A stretch of DNA of 64,000 bases from Pseudomonadota bacterium (GTDB lineage Bacteria > Desulfobacterota > Binatia > Binatales > Binataceae). The stretch covers positions 92,104 through 156,103 of the forward strand of contig JAJPIF010000013.1 of assembly GCA_021324885.1 (NCBI GenBank), given 5' to 3'. Below, piece after piece: positions 26,648 to 35,001 of the stretch. Within the stretch, counting starts at the first letter, position 1. The number at the start of each line of letters is the position of its first letter. The translations under genes and the position numbers were made by a program. The notes below the pieces were generated by a model. The model worked only from the letters and a program-made list of their open reading frames with translations, was not told where the DNA came from and did no database searches.

Positions 26648-27433
26648 TTAATCGAGCGAATGCGGATATTCGGCCCAGTCATCCGGGTCGTGGTTGATCC
26701 ACAGACGAGCGGATTCCGTCCGCGCCATCTCCACCACCCGTTTGACCGAGTCCGCCGCCTGCTCCTTGTCATAGTCGCCGCCCATCGCGGCCAGCGTCTT
26801 GATCTGCATCCGCAAATGCAGCGTGTCGCCGGTCAGCAGCACGGTTTCGTTCCTCAGCCGCACCTTCAACGAACATTCACCCGGGGTATGCCCGGGCGTT
26901 TTGAGAATCACCACGGTGCCGTCGCCGAACAGATCGTGATCGGCGTCAGGTTCGTTCCAGTTAAACGCGCGCGTCGCGGCGATTTCGGTGGATTTGAAGC
27001 CGAGATTGACGTGACGCGCGTCGGGCCAGGCCGCATAGCGCATCTCGCCCGCAATCGCATAAATCTGCGCATGCGCAAACAGCCCGACCGAACCCGCATG
27101 ATCGTAATGGCCGTGTGACACCACGACGTGGCTCACCCTGGCGGGATCGTAGCCGTGATGGCGCAGTTGCTCGTCCACCACCAGGTCGCGCGTAAACGGC
27201 CGATGCTTGACGATTAACTTGAGCTTGGCGAGCTCCTCCATATACGCCTCGAGGTCTTCCGCCATCTTCCAGCTATAGCCGGTATCGAACAGCACCAGCC
27301 CCTTGGGATGCTCGACCAGAAAGGTCGGAGTCACCATCTCCAGGTAGCGTGTGTCCTCCGGCGCCATCAGCGAGGCGTCGATTCCGAAAACACCGCCAGG
27401 CATCGCGATCAGCTTATCCGCGGTTTTGGCCAT
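26648..27433 (-). CDS. Metallo-beta-lactamase-fold hydrolase (AttM/AHL-lactonase-like)
   Basis: This 261-residue protein has the MBL motif HxHxDH in SHGHYDHAG, a further His in TPGHTPGE and the Asp in LTGDTLH. N-terminal phrases (TPTFLVEHPKGLVLFDTGY) match N-acyl-homoserine-lactonase-like proteins, which open lactone rings with two zinc ions. Many relatives act on other esters, so quorum quenching is only a possibility. No partner gene is present. Confidence 0.85.
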   Translation of the reverse strand: MAKTADKLIAMPGGVFGIDASLMAPEDTRYLEMVTPTFLVEHPKGLVLFDTGYSWKMAEDLEAYMEELAKLKLIVKHRPFTRDLVVDEQLRHHGYDPARVSHVVVSHGHYDHAGSVGLFAHAQIYAIAGEMRYAAWPDARHVNLGFKSTEIAATRAFNWNEPDADHDLFGDGTVVILKTPGHTPGECSLKVRLRNETVLLTGDTLHLRMQIKTLAAMGGDYDKEQAADSVKRVVEMARTESARLWINHDPDDWAEYPHSLD

Positions 27434-27804
27434 TTAACTCCTCCGCGGCGCTCCGGGAAGGCCGCAATCAGGGCAAAAATAAGCGCCCGCCTCGCGTTTT
27501 GCAACGAGCACGCTATTGCACTTTTGGTTGGTCTCGGCTAATCGCTGTGGGCGGCTAATATCGATTATTCCTGATAACCATCATTGCCACGCAACCGTGC
27601 AAAAATGGCATGGTTTCTTAAAATTTAATGAAGTTAAGTCGCAGAACTTGCTATCGGCGCAGTAGGCTGATAGTAACCGATAGGAAGAAAATTAGCCAAT
27701 CAGGATTAGAGCAGAAATCAAAGGAGAGGAGCAAAGGAACATTATCTGAAATCACCAAACAACTCGCGTGGAAAGGGGAAAACATTTTTAACAGGAGGAC
27801 GGGT
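27434..27804. other. AT-rich leader region upstream of the Cys-rich secreted protein
   Basis: About 370 bases, clearly richer in A and T than the flanks, lie between two divergent genes. It holds a candidate promoter at 27597-27624 and a purine-rich stretch before the ATG at 27805. The coding frame of the downstream gene is open back to an ATG at 27628, but that extension is Lys/Arg-rich and has no ribosome site. No known riboswitch was recognised. Confidence 0.5.
27597..27624 (+). promoter_or_regulatory. Candidate sigma70 promoter of the Cys-rich secreted protein gene
   Basis: GTGCAA (27597-27602) and TAAAAT (27619-27624) are 16 bases apart within an AT-rich island. This would leave a 5' untranslated leader of about 175 bases. 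The -35 box is weak. Confidence 0.3.
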
Positions 27805-28677
27805 ATGAACACACTTATGAGGATCGTTTTCGGGGTAATCATCGCGGTTGGTTTGGGAAGCAGCGCTTTCGCGCAAAGCAGCGGCAGCTTCCAGTATTCG
27901 AACGCGGGCGGATTGACCGGCTGCGTGCTTAACAGCAGCAACGGGAGCATCACTGGCGGCGTTGACTGCGGACCGATTTCTTCGGGCGGAGCCCAGTGCA
28001 GCCTTAACAGCGACTGCGGGAGCGGCCAGACCTGCCAAGGAGTTGTCACTTGCAGCGCCGCGGACACCACCTGCCCGTCTGGCTCGACCTGCGACACCGT
28101 CAATGATGTCTGTTCGGATACCGGTATCTGCTCCGGCACCGCATCGACTTCGTGTATCGGCAGCACCAATGTCGCGATCAAGACTTCCAGTGGCAACGGC
28201 AATGTCTTCGTGGTGAGGCCCTCGGCGGTAATCGGTCTGCTGACCGACGCGACCATCAATTCCAAACAACTCAACGCGTCAAGCTCATCTTTTGCCGGGG
28301 TTGACTTCACCGTCAGCATCACCAGCGAGCCGAGCGGCGCGTCCACGAAGGTCACTCCGAGCTTCCCCGTCACTTACGACTCGCGTTTCATCCAGATCAG
28401 CACCAACCTGTTCCAGGGGCTGCAGGCCAACTGTATGTCGTCGGCTGGCGGATGCTATATCCAGTTCAACGAGAGCACGGTTTCAGCCCATAGTTTTGAC
28501 TGGGTGCTGGGTCCTCTGAGTTCGGGCGTTTACGACGTTAATGCTCAATGGACATCGTCTTTGGCCGATTCCGGCATCGCCAATTCGATGACCTGTGTGG
28601 GTCCGGTGAACCTGACCATCCAGCAGAACAAGATCTTCCAGCCGAGCCAAAAGGCCCAGAGCAGCCTTAGCTTCTAA
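27805..28677 (+). CDS. Cys-rich secreted protein of unknown function
   Basis: This 290-residue protein has a clear signal peptide (MNTLMRIVFGVIIAVGLGSS, cleavage near AFAQ-SSG). Residues ~35-125 are rich in Cys, Gly, Ser and Thr with spacing such as CSLNSDCGSGQTC and CPSGSTCD, as in small disulphide-bonded repeats. The C-terminal ~150 residues look like an Ig-like or beta-sandwich domain with few Cys. AGGAGG stands just before the ATG, and a strong terminator follows the stop, so this is a well-expressed single gene. I do not recognise a family. Confidence 0.7.
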   Translation: MNTLMRIVFGVIIAVGLGSSAFAQSSGSFQYSNAGGLTGCVLNSSNGSITGGVDCGPISSGGAQCSLNSDCGSGQTCQGVVTCSAADTTCPSGSTCDTVNDVCSDTGICSGTASTSCIGSTNVAIKTSSGNGNVFVVRPSAVIGLLTDATINSKQLNASSSSFAGVDFTVSITSEPSGASTKVTPSFPVTYDSRFIQISTNLFQGLQANCMSSAGGCYIQFNESTVSAHSFDWVLGPLSSGVYDVNAQWTSSLADSGIANSMTCVGPVNLTIQQNKIFQPSQKAQSSLSF

Positions 28678-28697
28678 ATCTGTGGGCGCTACAAGGC

Positions 28698-28734
28698 GGG
28701 CCTCGAGCAGGTTGCTTGAGGCCCCCTTTCTTTT
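28698..28734 (+). terminator. Intrinsic terminator of the Cys-rich secreted protein gene
   Basis: GGGCCTC...GAGGCCC forms a 7-bp stem that continues through a G-T pair and AGCA/TGCT, giving a ~12-bp helix with a 3-base loop. It is followed by CCTTTCTTTT. It lies 20 bases after the stop codon. Confidence 0.8.
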
Positions 28735-28804
28735 GGTGTAATCGATCTGTGCGGCTCTGCTTCGATTCCTGCCGCGTTCACGAGAGCAAGGAAAGGAATT
28801 TGCG

Positions 28805-29437
28805 ATGGGTTTGAGGTTGCGAGGCTGGTTGCTGTGCGCCCTGGTTATCCTGATCGCCGCGCAATTCGCCGTGGCGGGCGACCTTACCTCCGCCGAGCAG
28901 GCTTACAAGAAAAAGGATTACACCACTGCGCTTAAGGAATTTACTCCCGCGGCGCAGCATGGCGATGCCATCGCGCAGCTTTATCTTGGAAAAATGTACA
29001 TGCTGGGCCAGGGGGTTGGAGCAAACCGCGACCAGGCGATCAAATGGTTCAAGGCATCCGGCAATCAGGGCAACGCGGACGCGCAATTTTTTCTCGGCAC
29101 CATTTATCTCCTGCCCCACAAAGACATCCTGCAGGGATTGATGTGGATGCGTCTGTCCGCCGAGCAGGGCAACCAGGATGCTCAATTGCTGCTCGGCGAG
29201 ACTTATATGCAGGATCTCAAGGAACTGCCCCACGATCCGGTTCAGGCGGACAAATGGCTGCGGCTGGCCGCCAAAGATAATTTGCCTTTTTACCAGCTCC
29301 AACTGGAGACCGCCGAGCGGCAGATGAACGCCGCCCAGATCGCGAAGGGCAAGGAGCTGGCGGCCGCGTGGAAACCCAAACACGGTCTGCGCCCTGATTC
29401 CGGCCAAAGCAAGCCCGAAACCTCAGGCAGCCGCTGA
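28805..29437 (+). CDS. Exported Sel1-repeat protein
   Basis: This 210-residue protein has an N-terminal signal peptide (LRGWLLCALVILIAAQFAVAG). Several Sel1/TPR-like repeats follow: AQLYLGKMYMLGQGV, AQFFLGTIYLLP, AQLLLGETYMQ, with the usual A-x-LG-x-Y pattern and interspersed AIKWFKASGNQGN units. Sel1 proteins are adaptor solenoids, often periplasmic. AAGGAA precedes the ATG. No partner gene indicates its target. Confidence 0.83.
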   Translation: MGLRLRGWLLCALVILIAAQFAVAGDLTSAEQAYKKKDYTTALKEFTPAAQHGDAIAQLYLGKMYMLGQGVGANRDQAIKWFKASGNQGNADAQFFLGTIYLLPHKDILQGLMWMRLSAEQGNQDAQLLLGETYMQDLKELPHDPVQADKWLRLAAKDNLPFYQLQLETAERQMNAAQIAKGKELAAAWKPKHGLRPDSGQSKPETSGSR

Positions 29438-29540
29438 CCACGTCATTGCGCAAGGCCCTCCACTTACTCCACCGATTTGCGCGCCGGGCACCGCTGATGG
29501 TATTGGCGCAGGAAAACGCTGTCTGCCGGGAGCCTTCGCC

Positions 29541-30209
29541 ATGCACATAATGATGGTCACGTTCGACTTCCAGGGATCCGACCTCGCCGCTCAGGAGCGC
29601 CATTACCGCGACGTTCACATGGCGCTGGCCAAACAGTTCACCGGCGTCAACATGTACCTGGCAGGCAGGATCCGCGATACACAGTTGCCCTTCACACCCG
29701 CACCGGAAATAACCGCCAGGCCCTACCGCACCGCGATCATGTGGTTCAACAGCACCCAGGACTTCATGAATTCCATCAGCAGTCCAGCGGGCGCCCAAGT
29801 CCTCGCCGACACCCAGGCCCATCTGCAAAACGTCGCCATGATTCACGTGGACGGCGAAGCGGTAGTGCCCTTTGATACCCGCAGGCCGGGCCAGCCCTGT
29901 TTTCTGGTCGCCGCTCACGTCAATTACAAATCCTCGTTCGGCGCCGCCGCCGAAGCGGAGCGCCATTACCTTGACGTCCACACCAAACTGGCCTGTCGCG
30001 TCGAAGGCCTGCGCGGTTACTACATCGGAAAAACCATGGCACTGGGCGATAAACCCGACTCGATCCGCGCCGTGTTCCAGATGTACGACGACTACGACGC
30101 CTTCCAGCGCGCGATGACTTCAAAAGCGGGCCAGGAACTGCTCGAGGACGATGCGCGCTTGATCGCGGTCAAGCGGCTGTACTTCGTTGACGCGATGGTA
30201 GAATCGTAA
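29541..30209 (+). CDS. Tandem EthD-like dimeric barrel protein
   Basis: This 222-residue protein contains two ferredoxin-like EthD units. The first reads MHIMMVTFDFQGSDL...ERHYRDVHMALAKQF and the second FLVAAHVNYKS...ERHYLDVHTKLACRV, each with the E-x-HY-x-DVH signature. EthD is linked to ether-degrading P450 systems, but many EthD-fold proteins have other roles, and no P450 lies near. A second EthD pair protein is encoded at 52897-53580. It is followed by a terminator shared with the next convergent gene. Confidence 0.8.
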   Translation: MHIMMVTFDFQGSDLAAQERHYRDVHMALAKQFTGVNMYLAGRIRDTQLPFTPAPEITARPYRTAIMWFNSTQDFMNSISSPAGAQVLADTQAHLQNVAMIHVDGEAVVPFDTRRPGQPCFLVAAHVNYKSSFGAAAEAERHYLDVHTKLACRVEGLRGYYIGKTMALGDKPDSIRAVFQMYDDYDAFQRAMTSKAGQELLEDDARLIAVKRLYFVDAMVES

Positions 30210-30242
30210 GATCAAAAGAGCAATGAGAGGCAGATAAAGAGA

Positions 30243-30290
30243 GGGGAGGTAGCTGCGAGCCCCCTCCCCTTTCTTCTATTTTTCTCTACT
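30243..30290. terminator. Terminator between convergent genes
   Basis: GGGGAGG (30243-30249) pairs with CCTCCCC (30263-30269), followed on the plus strand by TTTCTTCTATTTTT. It lies between the ends of the EthD gene and the LLM monooxygenase gene and could also serve the minus strand weakly. Confidence 0.7.
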
Positions 30291-31500
30291 TCGTGTTGGC
30301 CGGCTCGGCCGAGAAGATGCCGAACTTGCCATAGGCGCGGATAACGGTCTTTTCCCTGGGCGGCTCGACCTTCTTTTTGCGTTTGAGCGCGCGCTCGATT
30401 GCGGGAGCGAGGCGGGCGGCTTTTTCCTTCTGGCGCTTTTCCTCGCGCTCATGGTATTCCGGCGCGATTTCCTTGAAGAATAGCTCGTGCGAGGAGCAGA
30501 TCGCTTCATGCGGAACGTTGCCGTTTTGCGCCAGCAGCAGAATCTGATCGACTCCCGTCTCTTCCCATTGCTTGAGGTAGCTGCGGATTTCGTCGGGCGT
30601 TCCGAAGCCGTCCTGCGCCGTGGGGGCGGGAAGACCGCCGGACGCGCGGTAATTGTCGTAGATACTGGTCCTGCCCGGTTCGTGTTCGCCGAACAAATAA
30701 TGATGGCCGAAGGAATGGAAGAAAAACCCAGCGCCGTCGCGACCGATCCGACGCGCCTTGTCACCGTCGCGATCGCACAGATAAAACATCGTGAAGGCGA
30801 TATTGGCGTTGACGCTGAAGCCCACCGGTTCGCATTCAGTCTCGATAATCCGGTAGTACTCCTCGGTGTATTGGCGGGCTTCCTCGGGCGAGACAAAGCC
30901 GAAGGTCAGCGCGCCGATTCCCAGTTTCGCCGCGACGCGGATCATTTCGAGTTGCGAGCAGGCGACCCACAGCGGCGGATGGGGCTTCTGCAGCGGCTTG
31001 GGAACGACATTGCGCACGGGCGCCTGGATATACTTTCCGTTATGGCCCTGGAACGGCTCCTCGACCATCATGCGCGCGACCACTTCCAGCGCCTCGCGCC
31101 ACATCGGCCGCTTTTCCTCCCTGGGCACGTGGAAGGCCTCGATTTCCGCATTCGATGACGTCTCGCCGGTGCCGAACTCCACCCGTCCGCCGGAAACCAG
31201 ATCGAGCATCGCGATCCGCTCGGCCACGCGATAGGTCGGATTCATCGCCGGCGGCAGCGCGACGATGCCGTGGCCAAGCCTGATATTCCTGGTGCGCTGG
31301 CTGGCGGCGGCCAGAAAAACTTCGGGCGCCGAACTGTGCGCGTACTCCTCCAGAAAATGATGCTCAACCGCCCACGCCGAAGTCGCGCCAAAACGGTCCG
31401 CCACTTCGATCTGTTCCAATGCATTCTGGACCAGTTTGTATTCCGCGTCGGGCGCCCATGGACGTGGAAGTTGAAGTTCGTACAAAAGGCCAAATTTCAT
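30286..31500 (-). CDS. LLM-class flavin-dependent monooxygenase
   Basis: This 404-residue protein has the bacterial luciferase-like TIM barrel: MKFGLLYELQLPRPWAPDAE at the start, the cofactor region NIRLGHGIVALPPAMNPTYR-like, and VSGGRVEFGTGETSS. The last ~45 residues are Lys/Glu-rich and lie outside the usual fold (REEKRQKEKAARLAPAIERA). These enzymes use FMNH2 or F420 to oxidise substrates such as alkanes, sulfonates or aldehydes. The ATG at 31500 is 50 bases downstream of a perfect palindrome, a possible repressor site. Confidence 0.88.
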   Translation of the reverse strand: MKFGLLYELQLPRPWAPDAEYKLVQNALEQIEVADRFGATSAWAVEHHFLEEYAHSSAPEVFLAAASQRTRNIRLGHGIVALPPAMNPTYRVAERIAMLDLVSGGRVEFGTGETSSNAEIEAFHVPREEKRPMWREALEVVARMMVEEPFQGHNGKYIQAPVRNVVPKPLQKPHPPLWVACSQLEMIRVAAKLGIGALTFGFVSPEEARQYTEEYYRIIETECEPVGFSVNANIAFTMFYLCDRDGDKARRIGRDGAGFFFHSFGHHYLFGEHEPGRTSIYDNYRASGGLPAPTAQDGFGTPDEIRSYLKQWEETGVDQILLLAQNGNVPHEAICSSHELFFKEIAPEYHEREEKRQKEKAARLAPAIERALKRKKKVEPPREKTVIRAYGKFGIFSAEPANTK

Positions 31501-31549
31501 AGTTAAGCTCCGCGGCGCTTTTCAACACCTGTGTAAATCGAGTTCCGAT

Positions 31550-31576
31550 CTGTACCACAATACCGATATGGTACAG
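31550..31576 (-). promoter_or_regulatory. Palindromic operator candidate upstream of the LLM monooxygenase
   Basis: CTGTACCA (31550-31557) and TGGTACAG (31569-31576) are perfect 8-bp inverted repeats with an 11-base spacer. They sit ~50 bases before the monooxygenase start, where a TetR- or GntR-type dimer would act. No regulator gene is adjacent. Confidence 0.5.
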
Positions 31577-31682
31577 CCGATGCCATAAGGCTGCGGAAGA
31601 CCGGGGGAATCCCCGAGGCTTCCTGAAGAGCAGGCCCGGCCGCCCTACTACCGCAGCAGCAGGATTTCACTCGTGGGCAATC

Positions 31683-33359
31683 TTAATCGACGCCGGAGCG
31701 CAGCACCCGGCCCGGCAGGTCACCGCTATGGTTGCCATGCTTGTACAGCACCCGGCCGTTGACGATTGTGTATTCGATGCCCTGCGCGGTCATCACCAGG
31801 CGCCGGCCGCCCCCGGGTAGATCCCTGCGCATCTCGGCCCGCCTGGCTGAATCGACCGTGTTGTAGTCGAAAATCACGATGTCTGCGGCCTTACCCGGTT
31901 GCAGTCGGCCGCGCCCCTTGATGCCATAGAAGTCCGCCGGCTCCGACGTAATCCGTTTGATCGCGAACTCCAAATCCACCGCCTGGCGCTCGCGCACCCA
32001 CTTGCCCAGCAGGTAGGTGCAATAACCGGCGTCGCACAGCATATCGACATGGGCGCCGCCGTCGGACAGCCCGATCATGGTGCGGGAATCCTTGACCAGC
32101 TCTTCGATTCCCTCTTCATGAAACTGCGCCATCGTGTACTGGATATTGAGGTCGTCTTCGAGCGCCAGGTCGAGGAAGGTATCGAGCGGATCGGCGCCGC
32201 GTTGTTCGGCCACTTCGGCGACGCTCTTGCGTTCCAGCGATTTCATGGCCGGATTGCTGACTTCGAGAATCTCGACGCGATGCCATTTGCCGTTGAACAG
32301 ATGGGGCTTCCTCAGTTCCTCGCGAAATGCCTGGCGGAAAGCCGGATCGGAGTAGATTTGCTTCTGCACCTCGGCCGGCTGATTGAAAACCCGGTTCCAG
32401 GCGTCCATGTCGGCGAAGGTGAAGGGATTGCGCAGGTCGATTTGCACCACGAAGGGACGGCAGGTGATCTGCGGCATCGCACCGCGCTTGAGCAACGGCT
32501 CCAGGCGGCGCAAAGTTTCTCCGGCCGCCTCGGGACGCTTGGGATTTGCGGCCATCGCCAGAAAAGTCACCGGCCGCCGGCTTTCAGCCAGCAGAAAATC
32601 GAGCAGTTCGTATTCGTCTTCCATCACCCGGCCGACGCGCTTGGTGAGCGCAACTTCAACCGCTCCTTTGCCCAAATCGCGCAGAACGTTGCCGTAAGCT
32701 TTGAGTTCGTCGCGGCTGGCCAAACGGCAGGCCAGTGGATGGCCCTGGTAGCCGATATGCTGGGCCAGCACGGTGGTGGTGAATCCCCATGCGCCGGCGG
32801 CGACGGCTTCGCGCAGCAGGTCCGCGATTTTGGCGGTCTCCTCGGCGGTAGCCGCCCGCTCCATCGACTCCTGACCCATCACGAAATGGCGAAACGGAGT
32901 CAGCGGCGCCATAAAGCCGAGGTTGATCCCGCTATGGCGACGGCTGGCCGCGTCCATGAATTCGGGAAAGGTCACCCAGTCCCAGGTCACGCCTTTGCTC
33001 AGCACGTCGAACGGAATCGCCTCGACGTTGACCAGGTCCCACGCCGCGATTTCGCGCACTTCGGGCTTGCAGGGCGCGATACCCACGCCGCAGTTGCCCA
33101 TCAGCACCGTGGTAACGCCGTGCCATGACGAGCAGCTGACCAGCGGGTCCCAGCAAATCTGGGCATCGTAATGGGTATGGTGGTCGATAAAGCCGGGCGC
33201 GACGATCAGGTCGGAGGCGTCGATCACTTTGGCGGCGCCTGCGGTTACCTTGCCGATTTCGGCGATCGTTGCGCCGGCGATTGCAACATCGGCGCGGCGC
33301 CGAGGCGCGCCGGTACCATCGACCACGGTCCCGTTTTTGATCAAAAGGTCGTACGCCAT
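31683..33359 (-). CDS. N-acyl-D-amino-acid deacylase family amidohydrolase
   Basis: This 558-residue protein opens MAYDLLIKNGTVVDGTGAP, the typical beta-sandwich start of D-aminoacylase/dihydroorotase-like enzymes. It has the metal motif HxH in PGFIDHHTHYDAQICWDP, and a late Asp in IGLSDGGAHVDML. The ATG at 33359 is chosen; the frame runs on upstream to 33446 with no family support. Members hydrolyse N-acyl D-amino acids or other cyclic amides with one or two zinc ions. The gene has its own 180-base gap upstream of the LLM gene. Confidence 0.88.
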   Translation of the reverse strand: MAYDLLIKNGTVVDGTGAPRRRADVAIAGATIAEIGKVTAGAAKVIDASDLIVAPGFIDHHTHYDAQICWDPLVSCSSWHGVTTVLMGNCGVGIAPCKPEVREIAAWDLVNVEAIPFDVLSKGVTWDWVTFPEFMDAASRRHSGINLGFMAPLTPFRHFVMGQESMERAATAEETAKIADLLREAVAAGAWGFTTTVLAQHIGYQGHPLACRLASRDELKAYGNVLRDLGKGAVEVALTKRVGRVMEDEYELLDFLLAESRRPVTFLAMAANPKRPEAAGETLRRLEPLLKRGAMPQITCRPFVVQIDLRNPFTFADMDAWNRVFNQPAEVQKQIYSDPAFRQAFREELRKPHLFNGKWHRVEILEVSNPAMKSLERKSVAEVAEQRGADPLDTFLDLALEDDLNIQYTMAQFHEEGIEELVKDSRTMIGLSDGGAHVDMLCDAGYCTYLLGKWVRERQAVDLEFAIKRITSEPADFYGIKGRGRLQPGKAADIVIFDYNTVDSARRAEMRRDLPGGGRRLVMTAQGIEYTIVNGRVLYKHGNHSGDLPGRVLRSGVD

Positions 33360-33631
33360 GATTGTGCCCTCATCCTGATTCGTGCGCCCGCTGCGGTCCT
33401 CTGATTGCCCCGATTTTTTCACAGCCTGGCCGCGGCTTACAAGCACCGGTTAAAACGCTGTGGGCAGGAAGGCGCGCCGTCCTTCGATGGCAGCAATAGG
33501 GGCCCGCCCTCCCACCCGCGGCCGACGGCGTTACATAAAAATGAGAATTTCTTATCGTTGCTCCCCATTTAATGGCGGCGGCGCTATGGTTAAGGCGGCC
33601 GCCGGCTCGCGGCCCGGAAAGGACTGCATCA

Positions 33632-34084
33632 ATGATCAAGTCGATTTTTCACGTCAATATCAACGTCAAGGATTTCGATCGGTCGCTCGCGTTTTACCAG
33701 ATGCTGGGTTTCAAGGTGGCGTTCAACATCGGCGAAGGTGGAAATCCGGCCTTCGAAGAGGGGCTGCGGATTCCCAACAACCGCGGCAAGGCCGCCCTGC
33801 TGATTCTGGGCGATGACCCGCGCGCCACGCGCATTGACCTGATCGAATGGAAGCAGCCCAAAACCGAAGGCGAACCCTATCCGCATCTGTGGCATACCGG
33901 CGTCGCGCGCGTGTGCTTTCACGTCAAGGACATCGACCATGAGTATGAGCGACTGAAGGCAAATGGCGTCGAGTTTCTGTCCGGCGTGCAGACCATGAAG
34001 CTGGGCGGCGGGACCACCCGCTTCGTCTGCTTCAAGGATCCGGACGGGCAGATCCTGGAGCTGATCGAGTTTCCCAAAGGCTGA
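33632..34084 (+). CDS. VOC-fold protein
   Basis: This 150-residue protein has two VOC units: IFHVNINVKDFDRSLAFYQM and VARVCFHVKDIDHEYERLK, ending FKDPDGQILELIEFP with the terminal Glu ligand. It resembles glyoxalase-like lyases. The ATG at 33632 has GGAAAGGA upstream. It ends 23 bases from the convergent glycosyltransferase gene. The substrate is unknown. Confidence 0.83.
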   Translation: MIKSIFHVNINVKDFDRSLAFYQMLGFKVAFNIGEGGNPAFEEGLRIPNNRGKAALLILGDDPRATRIDLIEWKQPKTEGEPYPHLWHTGVARVCFHVKDIDHEYERLKANGVEFLSGVQTMKLGGGTTRFVCFKDPDGQILELIEFPKG

Positions 34085-34107
34085 TCAGGGATTGTATGCG
34101 AGCCGCC

Positions 34108-34998
34108 TTAACGCGGGAGGCGGCGCAGCGCGATTCGTCCATACCAATAGCCGAAGAAGTTGACGCACTCCAGCTGATGATAAAAGGCCAGCGAGGGGTT
34201 GCCCTGCGCCGCTGCCGCTCCCATCCGCACCAGGTTCCTGACCAGCTTGTCCACGCGGTTGTGGGTGCGCTTGCCGCTCATCGCGCTGCCCACGCCAAAG
34301 GCGAAACTCTTGTGGCGGAAGTAACTTCGCGTCATCCGCTCGGGACCAATCAGATGGTGGACAACGGCGCGCGGCGCCAGCGCGATCTTGCCGCCGCCGC
34401 CGATGATGCGGGCGAACAGTTCGGTGTCCTCGCCTGACATCGGATTGCCCGCCACCACGCCTAAATCCTCACGGAACAGGCCGAAACGATCCAGGCATCG
34501 GCGCGTGAACCCCACGTTGGCACTGAAGTATTGCGACAGCGCCTCGGCCGGTACGCGCGTTTCCGGATGGACCGCGAGCTTGCCGTAAACCTCGACGCCC
34601 AGCCACTTGGGCGGCGGCGCTTGCCATTGCGCCAGCACCAGGCCGCAAGCGGCGTCCAACCCGCGCTCTTCGATCGCGGCGCGCAACTCCGACGCCCACT
34701 CCCGATCCACGATCACGTCGTCGTCGATGAAAAAAATCAGATCGCCCTGCCCCTCCCGCACCGCGCGATTGCGCGCGAAGCTCGAGCCCTGACGGGGCTC
34801 GAACACGCGCCGGATTGCAAAGGGCGCCGCGCGCGCGAACTCCTCGACCACCGACGGCGTGGCGTCGCTGGAGTTGTTGTCGATAACCAGACCTTCGAAT
34901 GTGATTCCCGGGTCGAGCCTCAAAGCGGCCAGCGAATCCAGCGTCAGCGCAAGCGTCCGCGCCCGATTATGTGTGGGAATCGCAACCGTCAGCGTCAT
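34108..34998 (-). CDS. Family 2 glycosyltransferase
   Basis: This 296-residue protein starts MTLTVAIPTHNRARTLALTL, has DNNSSDAT and the DxD motif FFIDDDVIVD of GT-A fold enzymes, and a Glu-Asp pair in MSGEDTELFARI typical of the catalytic loop. It should transfer a sugar to a polysaccharide or lipid acceptor on the cytoplasmic face. Its ATG is three bases after the stop of the lipoprotein gene, so the two are in one operon with the GT4-like gene. Confidence 0.88.
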   Translation of the reverse strand: MTLTVAIPTHNRARTLALTLDSLAALRLDPGITFEGLVIDNNSSDATPSVVEEFARAAPFAIRRVFEPRQGSSFARNRAVREGQGDLIFFIDDDVIVDREWASELRAAIEERGLDAACGLVLAQWQAPPPKWLGVEVYGKLAVHPETRVPAEALSQYFSANVGFTRRCLDRFGLFREDLGVVAGNPMSGEDTELFARIIGGGGKIALAPRAVVHHLIGPERMTRSYFRHKSFAFGVGSAMSGKRTHNRVDKLVRNLVRMGAAAAQGNPSLAFYHQLECVNFFGYWYGRIALRRLPR

Positions 34999-35001
34999 GG
35001 T

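Noticed and set aside
27583..27615. Sigma54-like promoter around TTGCCACGC and TGGCATGG
   Set aside because: Neither strand keeps the invariant GG and GC at the required spacing.
27628..27804. In-frame extension of the Cys-rich secreted protein
   Set aside because: It lacks a ribosome site, is Lys/Arg-rich and would place the signal peptide inside the protein; AGGAGG precedes the ATG at 27805.
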